Origin: Verrucomicrobia bacterium IMCC26134
GTDB taxonomy: Bacteria; Verrucomicrobiota; Verrucomicrobiia; Opitutales; Opitutaceae
Direction: 5' to 3'
Length of the DNA stretch: 64,000 nucleotides
Assembly (NCBI GenBank): GCA_000972765.1
Contig: CP011265.1
Span: 1,674,001-1,738,000 of the forward strand
Part shown: positions 34,837 through 44,373 of the stretch, one piece after another
How positions within the stretch are numbered: the first letter of the stretch is position 1
Layout: the number at the start of each line of letters is the position of its first letter
Notes under the pieces: generated by a model
What the model was told of the DNA's origin: nothing
The model's database searches: none
What the model saw: only the letters and a program-made list of their open reading frames with translations
Program-made: the position numbers and the translations under genes

Positions 34837-36126
34837 ATGACGCTCACTCTCGCCCCTTGGTGGCTGTTAATCCTTGCAGTCCCGGTGTTGTTGTTGGGTG
34901 AGGGCGTGCAGCGCAGGGTGGACTGGTTTTCACGTTTTAGTCTGCCACCCCCGGTCGTTGGTGGATTGTCGGTTAGTCTGATCATTTTGGTTTTAAGCCT
35001 CGTCGGGGTATTGAAGCTTAATTTTGTTACCAAGGTGGATTGGGCGTTGTGGAACTGGGTGGTCACTCCTGGCTTGGGCTGGGGAACGGGCGGCGCGAAG
35101 AACCTCACCCTGCCAATGCTGGTGGGGTTTTTCACGTGTGTCGGGCTCAATGCGACCTGGCGGTTGGTCAAAGGCGGCAGCGCTGGTTTGGTGGTTTTCT
35201 GGGTCGTATCTACGGTGCTCGCGGTTTTCCAGAATGTGGTGGGCGTGGCTCTGGCGAAATTCCTCGGTGAGTCGCCTTTGCTTGGTGTGATCTGCGGCAG
35301 CCTGACGCTGACCGGGGGGCATGGCACGGCGATGGGCTTTTCGCAGACATTCGTGCAGGCGGGTTTTCCTGCCGCGGCCACGGTCGGGGCGGCTGCGGCG
35401 ACCTTTGGTGTGGTATGTGGCAGTCTCATCGGCGGTCCGCTGACGACCGGTCTGATCCGTAAACACACGTTGAAGCCGAGCGCTGGAGCCAAGGGACGTT
35501 TCGCGACCCACGATGCGGAGGGTGGGGACGCAGGCTGGTTGGACCTGTTGCGCGCCTTGGTAAAAAACGGCCGTGTCACCTTGCTGCACATTGCCGGCCT
35601 GTTTGTGATCATCAAACTTGGCGCGGGGCTGAGTCACGTTTTACAGCAGGCAGGGCTGCTGTTTCCTTCCTACATGGGCGCATTGCTGGTCGGACTGCTG
35701 GTTCGCAACGCACTCGACCTTGCGGGGCTGCCTTGGATCGATAACCGGGTCGTGGATATTATGGGTGCCGTCTTACTCGCGGTTTTTCTGACGATGACGA
35801 TGGCCAGCTTGAACTTGGTCGAACTGGCGGGGACAGCGGGCCCGATGTTGGTCATTCTCACGGCCCAGATTCTAGTGGTGGCGCTGTTTGCGCGCTGGGT
35901 GGTTTTTCGCTGCATGGGACGCGATTATGAGGCGGCGATCATGACAGCCGGTTTTTGTGGTTTTGCACTTGGGTCCACTTCCAATGCGGTGGCGAACATG
36001 GATTCGCTTACCAAGCGCTTCGGGCCGGCGCCTCGTGCCTTTTTGATCGTCCCGACCGTGGGCGGACTGCTCGTCGATTTGACCAATTCCTTCAATATCA
36101 CTTGGTTTTTGAACATCCTCAAATGA
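34837..36126 (+). CDS. gltS: Sodium/glutamate symporter GltS
   Basis: Inner-membrane carrier that imports glutamate with sodium. The 429-residue protein is almost wholly hydrophobic, with ten or more helices in two inverted halves. Characteristic parts are GLGWGTGGAKNLTLPMLVGFF, GSLTLTGGHGTAMGFSQTF in the first re-entrant loop, and AGFCGFALGSTSNAVANMDSLTKRFGPAPRAFLIVP in the second. These Gly/Ser-rich motifs hold substrate and sodium in the ESS family. Its stop overlaps the start of the following gamma-glutamyltransferase (ATGA), which implies coupled translation and joint use of glutamate released outside the cytoplasm. Confidence 0.93.
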   Translation: MTLTLAPWWLLILAVPVLLLGEGVQRRVDWFSRFSLPPPVVGGLSVSLIILVLSLVGVLKLNFVTKVDWALWNWVVTPGLGWGTGGAKNLTLPMLVGFFTCVGLNATWRLVKGGSAGLVVFWVVSTVLAVFQNVVGVALAKFLGESPLLGVICGSLTLTGGHGTAMGFSQTFVQAGFPAAATVGAAAATFGVVCGSLIGGPLTTGLIRKHTLKPSAGAKGRFATHDAEGGDAGWLDLLRALVKNGRVTLLHIAGLFVIIKLGAGLSHVLQQAGLLFPSYMGALLVGLLVRNALDLAGLPWIDNRVVDIMGAVLLAVFLTMTMASLNLVELAGTAGPMLVILTAQILVVALFARWVVFRCMGRDYEAAIMTAGFCGFALGSTSNAVANMDSLTKRFGPAPRAFLIVPTVGGLLVDLTNSFNITWFLNILK

Positions 36127-37871
36127 GTTCACCGCGACCGCTGGCGCTGCTGTTCGCGGTGTTTTTCATGCCCTTGAAGGGTTTTTCCCTGTCGCCGGTG
36201 GTGACCACTTCGCGAGGCCTGCTGGTTGCGGCGGAAAGGCATGCGGCAGAGGCTGGCGCGGCTATTTTGCGCAAAGGCGGAAATGCCGTGGATGCGGCAG
36301 TCACGACTGCGCTCACGCTTGCCGTCACTTACCCGCGCGCGGGTAATATCGGTGGCGGCGGTTTTATGGTGGTGCGCCTGGCGGATGGCACGGCTACGGC
36401 TTTTGATTTTCGTGAAATGGCGCCTGCCGGGGCGACGCGCACGATGTATCAGGATGCCGAGGGGAAGTTGGTGAAGGGACGTTCCACCGAAGGCCACCTT
36501 GCGGCTGCGGTGCCTGGCACGGTCGCGGGTTTGTCTCTGGCCATGCAGCGTCTGGGCTCAGGCAAGATGGCATGGGCGGAGCTGGTGGAACCGGCGCGCG
36601 CCTTGGCGGAAAAAGGCTTCGAGGTGACCGATGCGATGGCGGAGGATTTGCGCGCCAGCGCTGATTTAATGGGGGACAATGCTGCGGCCCGGAGGATTTT
36701 TTTACGCGATGGAAATTTTTACCGCGCAGGCGAGACCATGCGCCAGCCGGAGTTGGCTGCAACGCTTGGGCGTTTGCAGGCGGAGGGGCCGAGGGAGTTT
36801 TACACCGGCCGCACGGCCGAGCTTTTGGCCTCCGACATGGCGGCGCACGGTGGTCTCATCACCAAGGAGGACCTTGCGAATTACCGCCCCGTGGAGCGGG
36901 CTGTCCTGCGGGGGGCGTATCGAGGATATGAGTTGATTACGATGCCGCCGCCCAGCTCGGGCGGCATCGCACTGTTGCAGATGCTGGCGATGCTGGAGGG
37001 CCGCGACGTTTCCGCGCTGGCCCCGTCCGGAGCGGAAAAGATTCACCTCTTTGCCGAAACGATGCGACGTGCCTATGCGGACCGTGCGGCTTATCTGGGA
37101 GATCCCGATTTCACGAAAATCCCCGTCGCTGCGTTGCTTGATCCTGACTATCTGGCCAGACGTGCAGCGACGATTGATTCGAAGCGCGCCACCCCTAGCA
37201 AGATGATCGGAGGCGGTCTTGCATCGGTGACTGAGGCGGAAAAACCGGAGTCGCTCGAGACGACGCACTTTTCGGTGATGGATGCGGCGGGCAACGTCGT
37301 GAGCTGCACCTACACCATCAACGGCATCTACGGCTGCGGCGTGGTGGCGGGTGAGACGGGAATTCTACTGAACAACGAGATGGATGACTTCACTTCACGG
37401 CCCGGCTCGCCCAACGCATTTGGACTTGTCCAAGGCGAGGCGAATGCCATCCAGCCCAGCAAGCGACCGCTCTCCAGTATGACGCCGACGATCGTTTTGC
37501 GTGACGACAAGGTTGTGATCGTGACCGGCAGTCCAGGCGGAGCGACGATCATAAACACGGTGGTGCAAGTGATTACCAATCTGGTTGATCATCACATGAC
37601 GCCGGCCGAGGCGGTAGCGGCGAAACGTTTTAATCACCAGTGGTTGCCGGATGCCATCACCCATGAACCCGGCTTCACGAGCGAGGCGGGGATGAAGGAA
37701 TTGGCAGCGAAGGGCCACGAACTGCGTATGCGCAAACTCTACCCGACTGATCCTCCCCGCTGGTCGGGCACCCAAGGCAGTGCGGAAACCATCGTTGTCG
37801 ATCCTGTCACCGGGGTGAGAACGGGAGTGCCAGATAGCAGGCGACCAGACACGGCTGCGGTGGCGGAGTGA
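36123..37871 (+). CDS. ggt: Gamma-glutamyltransferase / glutathione hydrolase (copy 1)
   Basis: Exported N-terminal-nucleophile hydrolase that cleaves gamma-glutamyl bonds of glutathione and related peptides. ATG 36123 overlaps the gltS stop and starts a signal peptide (PLALLFAVFFMPLKGFS). The 582-residue precursor should self-cleave before Thr380 in SLETTHFSVMD, giving large and small subunits. Other motifs: GGNAVDAAVTTALTLAVTYP, GNIGGGGFMVVR, and in the small subunit LNNEMDDF and KRPLSSMTPTIV. All catalytic residues seem present. It works in the periplasm, where released glutamate could be taken up by the co-translated GltS. The convergent kinase gene stops 9 bases further on. Confidence 0.95.
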   Translation: MSSPRPLALLFAVFFMPLKGFSLSPVVTTSRGLLVAAERHAAEAGAAILRKGGNAVDAAVTTALTLAVTYPRAGNIGGGGFMVVRLADGTATAFDFREMAPAGATRTMYQDAEGKLVKGRSTEGHLAAAVPGTVAGLSLAMQRLGSGKMAWAELVEPARALAEKGFEVTDAMAEDLRASADLMGDNAAARRIFLRDGNFYRAGETMRQPELAATLGRLQAEGPREFYTGRTAELLASDMAAHGGLITKEDLANYRPVERAVLRGAYRGYELITMPPPSSGGIALLQMLAMLEGRDVSALAPSGAEKIHLFAETMRRAYADRAAYLGDPDFTKIPVAALLDPDYLARRAATIDSKRATPSKMIGGGLASVTEAEKPESLETTHFSVMDAAGNVVSCTYTINGIYGCGVVAGETGILLNNEMDDFTSRPGSPNAFGLVQGEANAIQPSKRPLSSMTPTIVLRDDKVVIVTGSPGGATIINTVVQVITNLVDHHMTPAEAVAAKRFNHQWLPDAITHEPGFTSEAGMKELAAKGHELRMRKLYPTDPPRWSGTQGSAETIVVDPVTGVRTGVPDSRRPDTAAVAE

Positions 37872-37880
37872 GGATGCGTG

Positions 37881-39806
37881 CTAGGTTACTGCCGGCAAAA
37901 GGATGCGAAAAGTGGCGCCTTGCCCGGGCTGGGATTCAATTTCAAGCAGTCCATCGTGCATCGAAACCAGCTCGCGGGTGATGAACAGACCGAGACCATG
38001 CGATCCCTCTTGGCCGGTGGGCGTGGCGGAGAGCGGTTGAAAGGGCTGGAACATTTTAGAAAGGTCTTCCGGCTTCAGGCCGGGGCCGCTGTCGCGAACT
38101 TCTGCATAAACAAAACGTCCGGTTATGCCCACGCCCACCTCCACGTTGCCGCCGGAAGGTGTGAATTTGAGGGCATTGGCGATGAGATTATCGAGCATCT
38201 GGCGCAAGCGGGAGGCGTCGGCGAGAACGGCGGGTAAGGTATCGGGATCGGCGGCGGGCAGCAGATCGATGTTCAATTGCTTGGACTCGGCCAGCGGGCG
38301 GTAGTCGTCCACCGCATCGCGCGCGGCGGCCATAAGGTTGACGGGAGTGCGTAGGATTTGAATGCGACCGGCCTCGATGGCGGCGGAGTCCAGGAACTCG
38401 CGCACCAGACCGCCCATGTGGGCGGCGTCGGTGCGGATGTGGCGGGCGAGGTCGACCACTGAAGCGGTTTCCCCCGGGCATCGCTCGATGCGCAGGGCGG
38501 AGGCGGATACGGCGGAGAGAGGGGCCTTCAGATCATGGGCTGCGATCTGGAGAAGGCGGCTCTTGAGCCGAGCGGCTTGCTCTGCCTCGACGCGGGCGCG
38601 TTCTTCGGCGTGGTGCGCGGCACGCTCGGCTCGGAGGCGGGCTCGCTGGGCAAAGTAGATGATCGTGCCCAGGCCAAGAACGAGAGAGAGGCCCGCTCCG
38701 AGCAGGGCGTTTTGTTGCCGGCGGCGGGCGAGTTCGGCCGCTTTGGCCTCTTGATCGAGACGTAGCAGGTGGATTTCAGTTTCCCGACGCTCGGCCTGAT
38801 AGCGGGCATCCAGTTCGACGACTCGCAACCGGCTTTGTTCGCTGAGCAATGCTTCGCGGTCGGCGGCGTAGTTGCGCTGATAGAGCAACGCGGAGCGAAG
38901 TTCACCTCGGGCCTCGTGGGTGCGGGAAAGTTCGCGGTGAATGCCGGCCAGCACGGCGGGACTGTTGAGGGGCTCGGCGATATCCAAGGCGGTGTGCAGC
39001 TCGGCGATGGCCTCGTCGAGACGGCCCAAGCGGCGCAAGGCGGAGGCGATGCGGCGGTGGCCGTTGGCAACGCGACGAGGCTGGTTGATGCTTTGGTAGG
39101 TGGCGAGCGCCCGCCTGAAGTCATTGAGGGCGGCGGACGGGTCGCCGGTGGCGAGGTCAATGGTGCCGAGGTTGGTGATGGAGTCGGCGGCGCCGATCCG
39201 GTCTCCGATGGCTTCTCTAAGGGCGAGGGCTCGGAGGTGGAGGGTGCGCGCTGCGGCGTAGTCGCGTTTGGCGAGTAGATTATTGCCGGTGCCGTTGAGC
39301 ACATAGGCGATGCGGGAGCGCTCACCCCAGGCCTCGGCGAGGCGCAAGGCCTCGGAAAAGTGACGTGCGGCGGCGTCGAATTCTCGGGCTTCGGTGTAGG
39401 AGAGGCCGAGAGCATTATAGGTCGCGGAGAGGAGATCGGGGTCTGCCAAGGGCTCAGCCAGACGAAGGGTTTGCTGGAGGGTCTCTATGGAGGCAGGCAA
39501 ATCGCCGACACTCCAGTAAGTGCGTCCCAGCACGAAGAGGAATGCGGCCTGGGCGGCGGTGTCGCGCGCTTGCTCGGCTTCAAGTGCGCCGGCACGGGCG
39601 AGCGTGAGAGCGACGGGGTAGTCACTACGACTGCGTGCCTGGTTTACCTCGTTAAGCCTTTCGGAAAAAGTGTCGGTGGCGGGACTGATAGTCACGGCGG
39701 ACTCTTCCGGATTGATCGGTTCCTCGGTTAGCTCGCTCTCGGCTCCGAATGCAGCGCTGGAGAATAAGACCAGCAGAAGGGAAAACGAAAGGACGTGACG
39801 CGACAT
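37881..39806 (-). CDS. TPR-containing sensor histidine kinase
   Basis: Membrane histidine kinase of 641 residues. It has a signal peptide (residues 1-22), about six tetratricopeptide repeats at about 50-330 that would lie in the periplasm, one membrane helix near 360-380 (LLGAGLSLVLGLGTIIYFA), a coiled coil, and a HisKA domain with the phosphorylated His in IAAHDLKAPLSAVSA. The ATPase domain shows DNLIANALKFTPSGG, RDSGPGL and SHGLGLFITRELVSMHDG. TPR sensors of this layout are common in Bacteroidota and Verrucomicrobiota; the ligand is unknown. No regulator gene is adjacent; the NarL-type protein at 32971 is the nearest candidate. It is divergent from the second GGT. Confidence 0.9.
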   Translation of the reverse strand: MSRHVLSFSLLLVLFSSAAFGAESELTEEPINPEESAVTISPATDTFSERLNEVNQARSRSDYPVALTLARAGALEAEQARDTAAQAAFLFVLGRTYWSVGDLPASIETLQQTLRLAEPLADPDLLSATYNALGLSYTEAREFDAAARHFSEALRLAEAWGERSRIAYVLNGTGNNLLAKRDYAAARTLHLRALALREAIGDRIGAADSITNLGTIDLATGDPSAALNDFRRALATYQSINQPRRVANGHRRIASALRRLGRLDEAIAELHTALDIAEPLNSPAVLAGIHRELSRTHEARGELRSALLYQRNYAADREALLSEQSRLRVVELDARYQAERRETEIHLLRLDQEAKAAELARRRQQNALLGAGLSLVLGLGTIIYFAQRARLRAERAAHHAEERARVEAEQAARLKSRLLQIAAHDLKAPLSAVSASALRIERCPGETASVVDLARHIRTDAAHMGGLVREFLDSAAIEAGRIQILRTPVNLMAAARDAVDDYRPLAESKQLNIDLLPAADPDTLPAVLADASRLRQMLDNLIANALKFTPSGGNVEVGVGITGRFVYAEVRDSGPGLKPEDLSKMFQPFQPLSATPTGQEGSHGLGLFITRELVSMHDGLLEIESQPGQGATFRILLPAVT

Positions 39807-39925
39807 GGCTGGGCGGCAGGTTGATCAGCTCGGACAGGGAAGCAAACTCAGCGAGGGCATGGCGTAGAGATACCCTAACAGACGGCTTTGCGGTCGAGGA
39901 CGTAAAGACACAGAGTAAGCTTTAT

Positions 39926-41629
39926 ATGAACACGTCGGGCTTTTTTTGCGCGGTAACTTTGATCCTCTTCGGGTCGCTTGAGAGTTACGCCGCGCCAATG
40001 CCGGTGCAGGTTGCCGAGGGGCGGAATGGCATGGTGGCGGCGGGGCATCCGGAGGCGACGGCCGCGGGTGTCGCGGTTTTGCAAGCCGGGGGTAACGCGG
40101 TGGACGCCGCAGTGGCGGTGTCCTTTGCACTCGGGGTCACCGAACCCTACGGCTCAGGCACGGGGGGGAAGCTATCCTTGGTCTATCGCGAGGCGAAAAC
40201 CGGGCGTGTCTTGGTGGTAGAGGCGATGGATGAGGCCTCGCATCACTTGGTGCCGGCGGAGTTTCGGTCCCTGAGCACGGAGCAGCGCAGGGTTGGCGCG
40301 CAATCGGTGGCGGTGCCCGGGCAGGTAGCGGGCATCCTTGAAGCGCACCGCCGCTGGGGCTCGCTGCCTCGTGCGGAGCTGCTGGCCCCGGCTATAAAAC
40401 TGGCCGAGTCCGGCTTCGAGGTGCGGTCAGCCCAAGTAAAGTTTTTCCGTGCACAGGAGGACAAGTTGCGGGCCAATGCCGAGCTCGGCCGCATCTATCT
40501 GCCCGGCGGCGCGCTGCCGGCATCGGGAGAAAGAATGCGCAATCCCGATCTCGCGATCACCCTGCGCCTGATCGCAGAGAAAGGTGCGCCCGGGTTTTAC
40601 CAAGGCCCGGTGGCGGAAGCGATGGTCAGGGCCTTGCACGATGCAGGCAGTCCATTGCAGACGGATGATTTCGCCTGCTACGAGGCCCGGGTATCAGAAC
40701 CGATCCGGGTAAAGTTTCGCGGCGCGGATGTGTTCTCAGCGCCGCCTCCGGTGTCAGGTGGCGGTGTTTATCTACTCGCCTTGGCGGCACTGGATGAGAC
40801 GCGTCCGGCGGGCGGATCGGTGCTAACCCCCGATGCGCTGGACAGTTTAATGAAAGTGTATCTGGAAGCAGATACAGCCTGCCGGGAGGTGTTGGGTGAT
40901 CGTCCGGCATCGCGAGGCAAGTGGCAGGCGCTACTCGGGGCGGACCGGGTGTCAGCGCTTCGCAAACAGGCCCTGAAGCCGGCCGATGAGGCGACGACGA
41001 CCGCGGCAATCGTCCCCTTGGTTTCGACGGATGATGACGGATTTGAAGCGATGGCGGCGGAGACGACGCACTTCGTGGTGATAGACAAAGCGGGGAACGT
41101 GGTGAGTGCCACGCAGTCGCAGAGCAACCACTTTGGCTCGGGGATTGTGCCGCCGGGCACGGGAGTGGTGCTGAACAACAGCCTGAGTAATTTCAACCGG
41201 ATGGCCGGCAACCCCAATGAAGTCGCCGCTGGCAAACGTCCGCGTTCCACGATTACCCCGGCGGTGATCGTGAGGGACGGAAAGCTGGTGGCTGCGCTCG
41301 GGGTGCCGGGAGGCAGCCGCATCCCGAGTGCGATGGTGCAAGTGACGGCGGATTATCTGTTGTATGGCCGCTCGTTGGAAGACGCGATCGGTGCGCCGCG
41401 CTTCCATGCAGTGACGCGCAAGAGCGGGGATTCCACTAATCGCTATGAGACGGAAAAAGAGACGGATTACCGATTGGCAGAAGCACTGAAGATGAAGTTC
41501 GGCTGGAAAGATGGCACCGATGGCGACACCGAGTCGTTCGGCGGTTTTAATGCGGTGGAAGTAATGCCCGATGGACGGTTGCGGGGTTACGCAGACCAGC
41601 GCAGATCCAATACGGCGATGGGTTACTAA
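39926..41629 (+). CDS. ggt: Gamma-glutamyltransferase family protein (copy 2)
   Basis: Second exported gamma-glutamyltransferase, 567 residues. ATG 39926 begins a signal peptide (MNTSGFFCAVTLILFGSLES); the open frame starts earlier, overlapping the kinase gene. Autocleavage Thr380 lies in AETTHFVVIDKAGNVVS; GGNAVDAAVAVSFALGVTEP and GSGTGGKLSLV mark the large subunit, and KRPRSTITPAV the small one. GSGTGG replaces the NIGGGGF of copy 1 and the small subunit differs at several substrate-loop positions, so it is a distinct paralogue rather than a recent duplicate and may prefer another substrate. It lies 120 bases from the divergent TPR kinase. Confidence 0.92.
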   Translation: MNTSGFFCAVTLILFGSLESYAAPMPVQVAEGRNGMVAAGHPEATAAGVAVLQAGGNAVDAAVAVSFALGVTEPYGSGTGGKLSLVYREAKTGRVLVVEAMDEASHHLVPAEFRSLSTEQRRVGAQSVAVPGQVAGILEAHRRWGSLPRAELLAPAIKLAESGFEVRSAQVKFFRAQEDKLRANAELGRIYLPGGALPASGERMRNPDLAITLRLIAEKGAPGFYQGPVAEAMVRALHDAGSPLQTDDFACYEARVSEPIRVKFRGADVFSAPPPVSGGGVYLLALAALDETRPAGGSVLTPDALDSLMKVYLEADTACREVLGDRPASRGKWQALLGADRVSALRKQALKPADEATTTAAIVPLVSTDDDGFEAMAAETTHFVVIDKAGNVVSATQSQSNHFGSGIVPPGTGVVLNNSLSNFNRMAGNPNEVAAGKRPRSTITPAVIVRDGKLVAALGVPGGSRIPSAMVQVTADYLLYGRSLEDAIGAPRFHAVTRKSGDSTNRYETEKETDYRLAEALKMKFGWKDGTDGDTESFGGFNAVEVMPDGRLRGYADQRRSNTAMGY

Positions 41630-41923
41630 GGCATAGGTCCATCAATGTGTCATACCAACGTCCTATGATCTCCATAGCATTTTAAAGAAAACAGTAGCCG
41701 TTTTGAAGGCAGGGCGGGACCGCGGTCCAGCCCTGCCCCGGAGTGCCATGATTACGGCTACAGATTTATTTAAAAATGCTCTGGAGCGGCCGCTTCGTCT
41801 CGGCCATTCGCCTTCCGCTGTAAAAGCCGGAACACGGTCCTTGAACAACGGAGAATCGACATGGTTCGTCTGCAAAGCGTATGGGCTGTTGCGTCAGACC
41901 GATATGACTGCCTGCGGTGACAA
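41630..41923. other. Intergenic region with a long palindrome
   Basis: This 294-base stretch lies between the end of the second ggt and the end of the minus-strand repeat protein gene. It holds the palindrome described at 41708-41737. Short open frames exist on both strands, but they run through the palindrome and have no recognisable motif, so they are not annotated. No clear terminator was found. Confidence 0.5.
41708..41737. repeat. REP-like 30-base palindrome
   Basis: GGCAGGGC and GCCCTGCC flank a perfect inner palindrome GGACCGCGGTCC, with one G/A mismatch between them, so nearly the whole 30 bases can fold into one stem. It is GC-rich and extragenic between convergent gene ends, the usual place for repetitive extragenic palindromes. 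No T run follows. Confidence 0.55.
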
Positions 41924-44299
41924 TCAGAAACTACCTGCAACCTTGAGGCGGAGGAATTTTTTTGAAGCGCCGCTAGTTGTCACAGTGTAAACTCGGCGGA
42001 CACAGTTGGCGGGAAGATTGGTCTGGTCGGGGGCATTCACAACGTTGACGCCGGTGCTGGTCCAAGAGGCGGGCAGGCTGAGGTCGGCCGTCGTTTCGCC
42101 GCTGACCGTGAGAGCGCTGTCATTTGTGCGCACGACTGCAGTGAGAGAGAGTTCGGAGGCAGTCGTGCTGGTGGAGGGAGGCAGCGCGGATTCGGACGGG
42201 CTATTCGCACCGAGGGCATACTTCATGAGCGGGGACAGGCCGTCGACGCCGGGGATGGAAGCGTTGTTCATGGCTACGGTGACCGTGCGCGTGACGGGTG
42301 TGGCGATGTTGCCGGCGAGGTCGGTGGCAGTGTAGGTGACGGTGTAAACGCCTGGCTTGGCGGTGTTGACCGGATTGTTCGTATTGACGTTTACCGAGGG
42401 GTCTTGGTTGTCGGTGGCGGTGGCCCCGTCGTCGGTGTAGGTAGAGCCCCAGGCGACGGAGACGGAGGCGCTGCCGGTGCGGGTGATGACGGGAGGGGTA
42501 GTGTCGGAGGGAGCAGGGGTTCCGACCGTAAGTTGAAGGGTGTCGCCAGTGCTGTTCAAGCCCAGGGTGATGGACTCGCCGCCGAGGGTGCCGGTGGTGA
42601 CGGACCCGAGAGCTCCGATGATAGGGGAAGTGCTCGAGATCAGCGGGTAAACGCCCGGCGCGTAGCCGCCGCCAGTGGTGAAGACGAAGTCCGCAAGGTC
42701 AACCGCACCCGAGCCGATGTTAAGCACCGCGCCCGGAGCGAGAGTGATGAGGTCGCTGGAAGAAGGCGTATCCAGATTGTATAACAGGGTAGCGGAACCG
42801 AGGTCGATATTTTGATTAAAGACCAGTGTTCCGACGGCAGCGGTTTGGGCATTATTATCGTAGCTGGCGATGTCGATGGTTGAACCGTTCGCAAAGGTGG
42901 AGTTTCCGTTAAAAGTGCCATTGCCACGCAGCGTGGTGCCGGCGAGCAGGGTGATGCCGGAAAGGCTGGCATTGCCGCCTATGGTGCCGCCGTTGACCAC
43001 GAGTGTGCCGCCGCCGACCACGGTGCCTCCGGTGTAGGAGTAGCTGTTGCCTTCGAGCGAAAGAGAGCCGGGGCCGGTCTTGGTGAGCACGCCGGCTTGG
43101 CCGGAGACATCGCGCACGGAATTCAACAAGCGAAGGCTGGCGGATTCGTTGGTAACCTCGATCACGCTGGTGGCGTTGCCGACGCGCATACCGCGGTTGG
43201 CGCTGGAGGTCGTGGAGCTGTTGCCGGTGAATTGAAGCGTGCCGTTGGCTAAAATGAGGTGGTTGGTGTTTACGACCGTGGCGTTGCCAAGGCGGAGAGT
43301 GCTGTCGATGGAGAGCGTGCCGCCGTTCAACGTTAGGCCACCGCTGAAAGTATTGGTGGCGGTGAGAGTGAGGGTGCCGGGACCGGTTTTAGTGAGGGTG
43401 CCGTTTTGCGTGAGCACGTCTGCGATGACACCGTTGATGATAAACAGGCCTGCTGGATCGGCGACGTTGATGGTGCCGTTGGCGTTACCTAGTGCGAAGC
43501 CGCGGTTGGAGACGGAGGTGGTGGTCGTGTTTCCCGTTTTAGTCAGCGTGCCGCCGTTCAAGACCAGTGCGGTCGCGTTTAAGGCGAGCTCTCCGCCAAG
43601 ACGGTTTGAGGTGGCGAATGAGACCGTTCCCTCTGCGATGGTGAGTCCGCCGCTGAACGTGTTCGCCACGTTTATAAGGGACAGGGTGCCGTTGCCGGTC
43701 TTGGTTATACCGCCAGTCCCGGTGATCATCGGGGTGGTGCCGTTGTTGACGCCATCAAAGGTAAGGGTGCCGCCGGAGTTGACTGCGAAGTTTGCCATTC
43801 CGGTGTAGGTGAGGTTGAGGCTCAAGGTCGCATTGGCATTGCGCGCAATGAGGGTGAGCGCGGGGGCAGTGCCGCCCTTTAAGACGAGTGCGTCGATATC
43901 AGGCGTGTTGAGATTTAGGGTGTTGTTGCCGGGGGTGGCTGAGCTGGAATTTCGCATCTCCAGGCCTCCGACAGGGAACTGGGAGAGAGAGTTGTCGAAG
44001 GTGACGCTGCGCAGCGTCGGGGAGTAGGCGGAGTTGGCGGTGGCGGTCATGGCCATGTAGGAGCCATTGCCCAGCACAAGTATGCCACCGTTCAGTGCGG
44101 TGCCGCCGATGACGAGATCGTCACCGGTCGCAGGGGCGGTCTCGGTATTCCAACTGGTGCCGGTGGACCACGTGCGGGCGCTGCCGGCGTTGGTGGTGTT
44201 GTTACCTCCGTCGAAGGTCAGGGTGGCGGCGATGGTGCTGCTGACGATAGAGAGGCAGGAGAGCAGCAGCAGGGACGTGGAGAGGCCGGAGCGTTTCAT
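41924..44299 (-). CDS. Exported beta-strand-repeat protein with DUF5011-like domain
   Basis: A 791-residue secreted protein. The signal peptide (MKRSGLSTSLLLLSCLSIVSSTIAA) is followed by a long series of autotransporter-associated beta-strand repeats, seen as ITKTGNGTLSLINVANTFSGGLTIAEG and several similar copies, which form a beta-helix. Around residues 600-685 lies an Ig-like DUF5011 domain (DDGATATDNQDPSV, then GVYTVTYTATDLAGN). The last 100 residues start with SPLMKYALG and end in KKFLRLKVAGSF, a type of C-terminal region common in Verrucomicrobiota. There is no autotransporter barrel and no PEP-CTERM motif. Role unknown; surface or extracellular adhesion or polymer binding is an inference. 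It lies 74 bases downstream of the PEP-CTERM gene. Confidence 0.85.
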   Translation of the reverse strand: MKRSGLSTSLLLLSCLSIVSSTIAATLTFDGGNNTTNAGSARTWSTGTSWNTETAPATGDDLVIGGTALNGGILVLGNGSYMAMTATANSAYSPTLRSVTFDNSLSQFPVGGLEMRNSSSATPGNNTLNLNTPDIDALVLKGGTAPALTLIARNANATLSLNLTYTGMANFAVNSGGTLTFDGVNNGTTPMITGTGGITKTGNGTLSLINVANTFSGGLTIAEGTVSFATSNRLGGELALNATALVLNGGTLTKTGNTTTTSVSNRGFALGNANGTINVADPAGLFIINGVIADVLTQNGTLTKTGPGTLTLTATNTFSGGLTLNGGTLSIDSTLRLGNATVVNTNHLILANGTLQFTGNSSTTSSANRGMRVGNATSVIEVTNESASLRLLNSVRDVSGQAGVLTKTGPGSLSLEGNSYSYTGGTVVGGGTLVVNGGTIGGNASLSGITLLAGTTLRGNGTFNGNSTFANGSTIDIASYDNNAQTAAVGTLVFNQNIDLGSATLLYNLDTPSSSDLITLAPGAVLNIGSGAVDLADFVFTTGGGYAPGVYPLISSTSPIIGALGSVTTGTLGGESITLGLNSTGDTLQLTVGTPAPSDTTPPVITRTGSASVSVAWGSTYTDDGATATDNQDPSVNVNTNNPVNTAKPGVYTVTYTATDLAGNIATPVTRTVTVAMNNASIPGVDGLSPLMKYALGANSPSESALPPSTSTTASELSLTAVVRTNDSALTVSGETTADLSLPASWTSTGVNVVNAPDQTNLPANCVRRVYTVTTSGASKKFLRLKVAGSF

Positions 44300-44373
44300 G
44301 AGATTAAAAGTCAGCGTGTAAGCGGAGCGAGCGGGGCCGGAGGGTAGAGGATGGGGGCAAGAAGCGGCGGGTT

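Noticed and set aside
41663-41990. Short open frames on both strands between ggt copy 2 and the repeat protein
   Set aside because: They run through the extragenic palindrome and show no motif, signal peptide or ribosome site.
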